Below, one piece after another: positions 7,345-11,765 of a stretch of DNA of 11,765 nucleotides; the stretch's first letter is position 1, and each line of letters begins with the position of its first letter. Source of the stretch: Bacteroidia bacterium (GTDB lineage Bacteria; Bacteroidota; Bacteroidia; Bacteroidales; UBA5342). Both the position numbers and the translations under genes were made by a program. The DNA lies in assembly GCA_030433225.1 (NCBI GenBank), contig JAUIMD010000023.1, positions 1 through 11,765 of the forward strand. The letters run 5' to 3'. Under the pieces are notes generated by a model. The model ran no database searches. It was not told the DNA's origin and worked only from the letters and a program-made list of their open reading frames with translations.

Positions 7345-7375
7345 AAAAACTCCTGATTTTAAAGGCGGAGTTTTT
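7345..7375. terminator. Bidirectional intrinsic terminator between two convergent lipoprotein genes
   Basis: AAAAACTCC (7345-7353) pairs with GGAGTTTTT (7367-7375) around a 13-base loop. The T-run on the right serves the plus-strand gene ending at 7342. The A-run on the left becomes a T-run for the minus-strand gene ending at 7403. Both genes stop within 30 bases of the hairpin. Confidence 0.82.
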
Positions 7376-7402
7376 GCCAGATGCTGTTTTACGGTTCAGC
7401 TA

Positions 7403-7858
7403 TTAGAAAATGGTTTTTATGTCGCTTTTGGGTTGGTCATCCATAGAGCTTACAATGTCTCTGGCATGATAGACCGTTCCATCATAATTTTCAGGCACAT
7501 AGCGCATTACCTGTATTACGCCCGAGCGGTAGTAATTGGGGCATACCTCAACCGGAATATCCTCTTCGTAAACAAAATAACTTGCCCTGGTTTTTATAAC
7601 TTTCCTGACTTCCCCCTCTTCCTGGCTTAAAATGATGAAGTATGCACAATTTGCCTCCATTGCAGTATAAGCACAACGGTATAAAAATATGGACTTTACG
7701 TACCCGGCAGTTGCCGAGGATTCTCCTTCATACGTAACCTCATAACGATCTGCATCAATTTTTACGGCATAATAACTGCCCAGCAAATTGCTCATTTGGT
7801 AGGTGGAAAAACATGAAGTAAACAGAAGGATGGATAAAAAAGAGACCAGTGTTTTCAT
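7403..7858 (-). CDS. Small lipoprotein resembling the CC0125/CC1285 family
   Basis: I start this protein at the ATG at 7858 (151 residues) rather than the one at 7891, because a lipoprotein signal (MKTLVSFLSILLFTSC, Cys16) follows the later start directly. The mature part contains LLGSYYAVKIDADRYEVTYEG, then an Arg-Cys-Ala segment (LYRCAYTAMEANCAYFIIL). This order resembles the CC0125/CC1285 lipoprotein family, whose members share a pattern like idp-ryrVtF-G followed by an LlRAAElt helix and a short β-strand. The resemblance is from memory and modest, and the function of that family is unknown to me. The mature protein has several cysteines besides the lipidated one and a polar tail (SSMDDQPKSDIKTIF). 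It is a single gene, sharing a terminator with the convergent lipoprotein. Confidence 0.7.
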   Translation of the reverse strand: MKTLVSFLSILLFTSCFSTYQMSNLLGSYYAVKIDADRYEVTYEGESSATAGYVKSIFLYRCAYTAMEANCAYFIILSQEEGEVRKVIKTRASYFVYEEDIPVEVCPNYYRSGVIQVMRYVPENYDGTVYHARDIVSSMDDQPKSDIKTIF

Positions 7859-7947
7859 AACAGTAGTATTAGATTCGTAACTACCGAACACGATACAAAG
7901 ATCAGGCCAAAAAACACGTTCATTCCATCCTATTGTAGCCCAAAATA

Positions 7948-7975
7948 AAGGGCCACTCCAATTGGAGCAGCCCTT
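7948..7975 (-). terminator. Intrinsic terminator of the phosphofructokinase gene
   Basis: AAGGGC (7948-7953) pairs with GCCCTT (7970-7975), and inside it CTCC (7956-7959) pairs with GGAG (7964-7967) around an AATT loop, with a symmetrical CA/CA internal loop between the stems. On the minus strand the hairpin is followed by TTTATTTT, as expected for an intrinsic terminator. It lies 25 bases after the stop codon of the gene ending at 8000. There is no T-run on the plus-strand side, so it works in one direction. Confidence 0.8.
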
Positions 7976-7999
7976 CGTATCGAGTATCTGAGTTTGGTT

Positions 8000-9643
8000 T
8001 TATCCTTGTTCAGCTATCAGCGTTTTAGTGGTTAAATCCGCCACTTCGCTTGGTCCCCAGTACTGGATAGGACCGGGATAAACATAACTGGTTTTTTCTG
8101 CCCACTCTTCGCGCTTGCTGGTGAACAACTTGAAGGGTGCTCCATCCAGCTCTACCAACGCTTTTTGAATTACCGGTTTCATTTTACCGTGACGTCGCTC
8201 CATGTTCATCATCATGGTTACGGGTACACCACCGGCAATCCACTCGTCTGCAGGCTTAATGGTATTACGTACCGACGACATGTAGCCGCTCTTTCCGGTT
8301 GAGATTAACACCGAAGCAGTATACCCTAAAGAGTAACAATAATCTGCATCAAAATTTGAAGGAGCAGCACAACGTCCTTCATAACCAAAAAAGTGGTTCA
8401 GAGCAGAGAATTTACCCACGTATTTTCCCTCTTCTTTTAAAACTTTCAGGCGGTTTTCCACCATCTCAATCAACAGTTTTTCGGTCTCAATGCGCGAAAC
8501 CTGAACGTTTCCATGCGGGTCACGATCCAGGGTTAACTGGGCCGCAATACCGGCTGGAAGGCTTTGGAATACTTTACCGGATTCAGCAGAAACTTTGCTC
8601 ACAATGTAAGCGGTCTTTTCGGCCTGAGTTTCTAAGGCATTAAAATCGTCGTTGTGTGCCAACAGGTCGTTCAGCTCACCAATCAGTACCTTCATAGCAG
8701 GAATAAACTCAATTAATCCTTCAGGTATTAAGATGGTTCCAAAGTTTTCACCGTTTTCGGCACGCTTCATAATAACCGAGCAAATGTAATCTACAATTTC
8801 ACCCAGTGTTTGTTTTTTGGCCTCTACTTCTTCCGAAATAAGGCAAATGTTAGGTTGCGTTTGCAAGGCGCACTCCAAAGCAATGTGCGAGGCAGAACGT
8901 CCCATTAATTTAATAAAGTGGTAGTATTTTTTAGCGGAGTTACAATCGCGCTGAATGTTTCCAATCAACTCGCTGTACACTTTACAGGCAGTATCAAAAC
9001 CAAATGAGCTTTCAATCATTTCGTTTTTCAGGTCACCGTCAATGGTTTTAGGGCAACCAATTACCTGTATTCCGGCTTTTTTATTCAAATAATATTCGGC
9101 CAACACGCAGGCGTTGGTGTTGGAATCGTCTCCACCAATAATTACAATGGCGTTGATGCCTAAGTCCTTACAAATTTCAACACCTTTATCGTACTGCCAT
9201 TCTTCTTCCAGTTTGGTACGACCTGAGCCAATAATATCAAAACCACCCGTATTGCGGTACTCGTCAATTACATCGGCAGTTAGCTCCATGTATTTATGAT
9301 CTACCAAACCACCGGGGCCGCCTAAAAATCCGTATAATTTATTGGCTGGATTCAGTTTTTTCAATCCATCAAAAATACCGGAAATTACGTTGTGACCACC
9401 GGGTGCCTGACCTCCCGAAAGAATTACCCCTACGTTTACCACCGGGTAATCGGTAGCAGCATCGGTGGATTCAAAGGTAATAGTAGGCATGCCATAGGTG
9501 TGTGGAAATAGTTTGGCTACTTCAGCCTGGTCGGCTACCGACTCGGTTTTGGCGCCATCCACTAATTTTACGGCTCCTTTTAATGCTTTAGGAAGCTTGG
9601 GCTGGTAAGCTGCACGGGCAACTTGTAATGCACTCTTGATCAT
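8000..9643 (-). CDS. pfp: Pyrophosphate-dependent phosphofructokinase (diphosphate-fructose-6-phosphate 1-phosphotransferase)
   Basis: This cytosolic enzyme interconverts fructose 6-phosphate plus PPi and fructose 1,6-bisphosphate plus phosphate (EC 2.7.1.90). The 547-residue length fits the long PPi-type subfamily related to the plant β subunit. Visible motifs are GGQAPGGHN (77-85), GGDDSNT (170-176), PKTIDGD (198-204), MGRSASHI (247-254) and a C-terminal GYEGR. The key residues mark PPi use. Asp173 stands where ATP enzymes have Gly (GGDGS), and Lys199 stands in PKTID where ATP enzymes have Gly. Asp202 is the catalytic base and Arg249 helps bind the sugar phosphate. The start at 9643 (MIKSALQVA) has no good Shine-Dalgarno, as is usual in this phylum. 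The gene is separated from menA upstream by 126 bases and has its own terminator. The reversible enzyme would serve both glycolysis and gluconeogenesis. Confidence 0.96.
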   Translation of the reverse strand: MIKSALQVARAAYQPKLPKALKGAVKLVDGAKTESVADQAEVAKLFPHTYGMPTITFESTDAATDYPVVNVGVILSGGQAPGGHNVISGIFDGLKKLNPANKLYGFLGGPGGLVDHKYMELTADVIDEYRNTGGFDIIGSGRTKLEEEWQYDKGVEICKDLGINAIVIIGGDDSNTNACVLAEYYLNKKAGIQVIGCPKTIDGDLKNEMIESSFGFDTACKVYSELIGNIQRDCNSAKKYYHFIKLMGRSASHIALECALQTQPNICLISEEVEAKKQTLGEIVDYICSVIMKRAENGENFGTILIPEGLIEFIPAMKVLIGELNDLLAHNDDFNALETQAEKTAYIVSKVSAESGKVFQSLPAGIAAQLTLDRDPHGNVQVSRIETEKLLIEMVENRLKVLKEEGKYVGKFSALNHFFGYEGRCAAPSNFDADYCYSLGYTASVLISTGKSGYMSSVRNTIKPADEWIAGGVPVTMMMNMERRHGKMKPVIQKALVELDGAPFKLFTSKREEWAEKTSYVYPGPIQYWGPSEVADLTTKTLIAEQG

Positions 9644-9769
9644 CTAATTTGTATTTTAAATTTTTATTGAAATCACGTTTAAAAGTCAGGCAAATTTCTT
9701 CATTTTTTTTGTAAGAAAAAATCTAAATTATCGCCACTTGTCATCCTTTTCTGTTACAACACATTACCC

Positions 9770-10660
9770 TTACAAAAACCACACATTCAGCAGCAGCAAA
9801 AAAGACAGAAAAAAGGTGGACAAAGAGAGTTTTTTCAGTTCGCTATCCATTTGTTTGGAAGATTTAATGAGCACCGAATACAAGTGCCACACAAACAGGG
9901 GGTAAGCAAACAAAGCCCACCACAAGCGGTAATGGATGAGCACGGCAGTTACCGCTACAATGCCCAGTGAAATAAGTCCATAATGGTACATTTTTGCCTT
10001 TTCCAACCCAAGCCTTACCGGGATGGAATGCTTGCCCGACTCGCGGTCGTTGGCAATGTCGCGCATGTTATTCACATTGAGTACTCCGGTTGAGAACAAC
10101 CCAATGGCTGCTCCGAGCATCCACACCCTCCAGTTAAGGGAATGCACAAACAAAAAATAACTGCCGGCCACGCCAAGCAATCCAAAAAACACAAACACAA
10201 ACACATCGCCAAATCCGCTGTAGCCATAGGGTTTTTTACCTACGGTGTACGAAATGGCTGCCCAAACGGAAGCCAGCCCCAGCAAAATAAACAGGAGCAC
10301 TCCCAAAAACTGTTCGCGCCCAAAGGCCTTTAGCACCAGCACCACACCTGTAACAAAGCTGAGGATGGAAAATACAACCAATGCATTTTTCATTTCTCCG
10401 GCTGAAATAAGACCGGATTGGACGGCGCGTTGCGGCCCTATGCGCTTTTCGTTATCCAGCCCACTTACATGGTCGCCGTAGTCGTTGGCCAGGTTCGACA
10501 AAATTTGTAAAAACAAGGTGGTAAGCAATGCAAGCCCAAACAAGGCTCCATCAAATTTACCAGTCACCGATGCCAAAGCGGCACCACTAATGATGCTGGA
10601 AAAGGAGAGCGGTAATGTTCGCAGCCGAAAGGCATGCATCCAGGCTTTAAATTTTTCCAT
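9770..10660 (-). CDS. menA: 1,4-dihydroxy-2-naphthoate polyprenyltransferase
   Basis: This UbiA-superfamily membrane enzyme attaches a polyprenyl chain to 1,4-dihydroxy-2-naphthoate with loss of CO2, giving demethylmenaquinone. The 296-residue protein has about eight or nine hydrophobic segments. The two Asp-rich motifs that bind Mg-diphosphate are present: NDYGDHVSGLD (59-69) and DIANDRESGK (201-210). Characteristic family stretches are RLRTLPLSFSSIISG near the N-terminus, RIGPQRAVQSG after the first motif, and GKKPYGYSGFGDVFVF (141-156). The ATG overlaps the TAA of the upstream kinase gene by one base (TAATG), so translation is coupled. Whether transcription continues into the phosphofructokinase gene 126 bases further on is unclear; I see no hairpin between them. 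Confidence 0.95.
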   Translation of the reverse strand: MEKFKAWMHAFRLRTLPLSFSSIISGAALASVTGKFDGALFGLALLTTLFLQILSNLANDYGDHVSGLDNEKRIGPQRAVQSGLISAGEMKNALVVFSILSFVTGVVLVLKAFGREQFLGVLLFILLGLASVWAAISYTVGKKPYGYSGFGDVFVFVFFGLLGVAGSYFLFVHSLNWRVWMLGAAIGLFSTGVLNVNNMRDIANDRESGKHSIPVRLGLEKAKMYHYGLISLGIVAVTAVLIHYRLWWALFAYPLFVWHLYSVLIKSSKQMDSELKKLSLSTFFLSFLLLLNVWFL

Positions 10661-11526
10661 TAACGCAGATAAAATTGAATCAACGAGCGGGCCTCTTGGT
10701 AGTACCCGGAGCCAAAGATATTTAAATGATTGAGGATATGATACAGTTTATACACATTCAAACGATATTCCCACCCTTCTTTTAGTGGATAAGCATGCTG
10801 ATAGGCGGTGTAAAAGGCCGTTTGAAAACCGCCAAAAACATAGGTCATGGCCAAATCGGCCTCGCGGTGACCATAGTACACAGCGGGGTCAATCAATACC
10901 GGTTGCCCGGCTTTATCGGTCATGTAATTTCCGCCCCATAAATCGCCGTGCAACAAGGTGGGAGGTTCCTCTGAACCCTCAAGAATTGAAGACAATTTAG
11001 CTTCCAGTGCATTAAAATCAGCCCGAAATCCGGCATCAACATGCCCGTTTTGTTCCGCCATTTTAAACTGAAACAGCAGCCGGTTTTCGTAGAAAAACGT
11101 GAGCCAGTCCGTTTGAGCTTTGTTCCCGGCCAGGTTGGATTGAGGCGATGCTCCAATAAAATTGTCTTCGTAAAAGCCAAAATGCAGGTGGGTGTGGCGG
11201 TGCATGGCAGCCAGCTGGCGACCAAACACCTCAAAAAAATCCCTTGCTTTGGTGCCGCCTTTTAAAAATTCCAGCACTAAAAATTCGTCGCCTACCAACA
11301 ATACTTTGGGAATACGGACTGCCCCTGCCTGCGCCAGCTCGCGCAAACCGTTGGCTTCCTTACGAAACATGTTTTGAGCAAAGCCACTTTTCACAAATAC
11401 CTTCAGGCCCGATGCAAAGGTCATAAACTCAGCATTGGCAATGCACCCACCCCCCACCGAGCCGCGTTGGCGTATGGGTTCGTCAAAATGTGATTCAAGC
11501 GTTTTATGCAACAGGTCAGGGTTCAT
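10660..11526 (-). CDS. Fructosamine/ribulosamine 3-kinase family protein (protein deglycation)
   Basis: This protein-kinase-like enzyme belongs to the fructosamine kinase family (Pfam Fructosamin_kin). I use the ATG at 11526 (288 residues); a TTG at 11541 would add five residues. Motifs in this numbering are a glycine-rich loop GGGCIANAEFM with Cys28, the β3 lysine Lys46 in KVFVKSG, a helix-C glutamate near 57, the catalytic loop HGDLWGGN with Asp195 and Asn200, and the metal-binding IDPAVYYGHREADLAM with Asp213. All key residues are present. Studied bacterial members phosphorylate ribulosamines and erythrulosamines on free or protein-bound lysine, after which the adduct breaks down and frees the amine; the exact sugar cannot be told here. 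The gene overlaps the upstream tyrosine-phosphatase-like gene by about 11 bases and menA by one base, so all three should be co-expressed. Confidence 0.92.
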   Translation of the reverse strand: MNPDLLHKTLESHFDEPIRQRGSVGGGCIANAEFMTFASGLKVFVKSGFAQNMFRKEANGLRELAQAGAVRIPKVLLVGDEFLVLEFLKGGTKARDFFEVFGRQLAAMHRHTHLHFGFYEDNFIGASPQSNLAGNKAQTDWLTFFYENRLLFQFKMAEQNGHVDAGFRADFNALEAKLSSILEGSEEPPTLLHGDLWGGNYMTDKAGQPVLIDPAVYYGHREADLAMTYVFGGFQTAFYTAYQHAYPLKEGWEYRLNVYKLYHILNHLNIFGSGYYQEARSLIQFYLR

Positions 11527-11765
11527 TCTCCAGCTTTTCAATCAGTCCTTCGCAGGCATCTTCAAGCAGGTCGAGCACCAATTCAAACCCCTGCTCGCCA
11601 CCATAGTACGGATCAGGTACCGCATCGTACGGGTACCGGGTGCAAAAATCCGTCATTTTATGCAGCTTGGCCTCTGTGGCATCCGTCCAGGCCATACTGG
11701 TGAGGTTCAGCATGTTTTCTTCGTCCATGCCAATAATCAGGTCAAACTCTTCAAAATCGTTTCGA
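11516..11765 (-). CDS. Low-molecular-weight protein tyrosine phosphatase family protein (C-terminal part, cut by window edge)
   Basis: This is a partial gene: the frame stays open to base 11765, so about 82 C-terminal residues are seen and the catalytic Cys-x5-Arg loop lies outside. The visible part is typical of the family. NDFEEFDLIIGMDEENMLNL is the central strand-helix region, and VPDPYYGG contains the DP general-acid aspartate and the following conserved tyrosines. GFELVLDLLEDACEGLIEKL forms the last helix. The family dephosphorylates phosphotyrosine, but homologues placed just before fructosamine-kinase genes have been reported to act on phosphorylated ribulosamine-type adducts. Here the stop codon lies inside the start of that kinase gene, which supports the second role. 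The general acid is present; the nucleophile could not be checked. Confidence 0.93.
   Translation of the reverse strand, partial: RNDFEEFDLIIGMDEENMLNLTSMAWTDATEAKLHKMTDFCTRYPYDAVPDPYYGGEQGFELVLDLLEDACEGLIEKLENEP

Noticed and set aside
7859..7891. Longer start (ATG at 7891) of the lipoprotein gene
   Set aside because: The 11 extra residues (MFGSYESNTTV) would precede the lipoprotein signal and spoil it.
7896..7903. GATCTTTG on the minus strand as a -7 element for the 7403-7858 gene
   Set aside because: The first base differs from TAnnTTTG and no -33 TTTG lies 17-23 bases upstream.
8299..8643. 114-codon plus-strand frame inside the phosphofructokinase gene
   Set aside because: Shadow of a strongly conserved enzyme gene; low-complexity, no recognisable domain.
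9644..9769. Promoter or terminator in the menA-pfp gap
   Set aside because: It is AT-rich with TAATTTAG as a loose -7 match on the minus strand, but no -33 partner at a suitable distance and no stable hairpin could be found.
10920..11234. 104-codon minus-strand frame within the kinase gene
   Set aside because: Out of frame with the kinase, whose catalytic motifs cover the same bases.

Overview
The window looks like part of a Bacteroidota chromosome. Supporting signs are lipoproteins with the LFLSC-type signal, a CarboxypepD_reg-like β-domain protein, a menaquinone-type prenyltransferase, a long PPi-dependent phosphofructokinase, weak or absent Shine-Dalgarno sequences, and an efflux triad of the Bacteroidota type. 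No phage, transposon, CRISPR or RNA gene is visible. By eye, the first 2.2 kb is more AT-rich than the right half.

Layout. (a) 1-2231, plus strand: a secreted or outer-membrane CarboxypepD_reg-like protein whose reading frame breaks at a short CA repeat near 215-221, so its signal peptide and its body lie in different frames. It is followed by a membrane-anchored protein that I read as a LAS-type (M15/M74-like) zinc metallopeptidase from its SHxxGxxxD and HxH motifs. (b) 2243-6662, minus strand: a compact three-gene export operon transcribed in the order ABC transporter, HlyD-type adaptor, TolC-type outer-membrane channel. It forms a complete inner-membrane to outer-membrane conduit, but the ABC protein has lost most of its catalytic motifs apart from Walker A. 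(c) 6663-6907: a 245-bp divergent intergenic region with a dyad-symmetric element upstream of the export operon. (d) 6908-7858: two convergent small lipoprotein genes, one with a short collagen-like Gly-X-Y run, separated by a bidirectional terminator. (e) 8000-9643, minus strand: pyrophosphate-dependent phosphofructokinase, with a strong hairpin terminator. (f) 9770-11765, minus strand: an overlapping operon running low-molecular-weight protein tyrosine phosphatase (cut by the window edge), fructosamine/ribulosamine kinase, then menA.

How the genes may work together. Block (b) should build a tripartite exporter whose cargo is not encoded in the window. Block (f) joins a kinase and a phosphatase that, from published work on other bacteria, act on glycated amines in protein repair, with a menaquinone biosynthesis enzyme translated from the same message. 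Block (e) supplies PPi-linked glycolysis. The strongest candidates for something unusual are the degenerate ABC ATPase, the anchored metallopeptidase, and the deglycation-menaquinone gene coupling.
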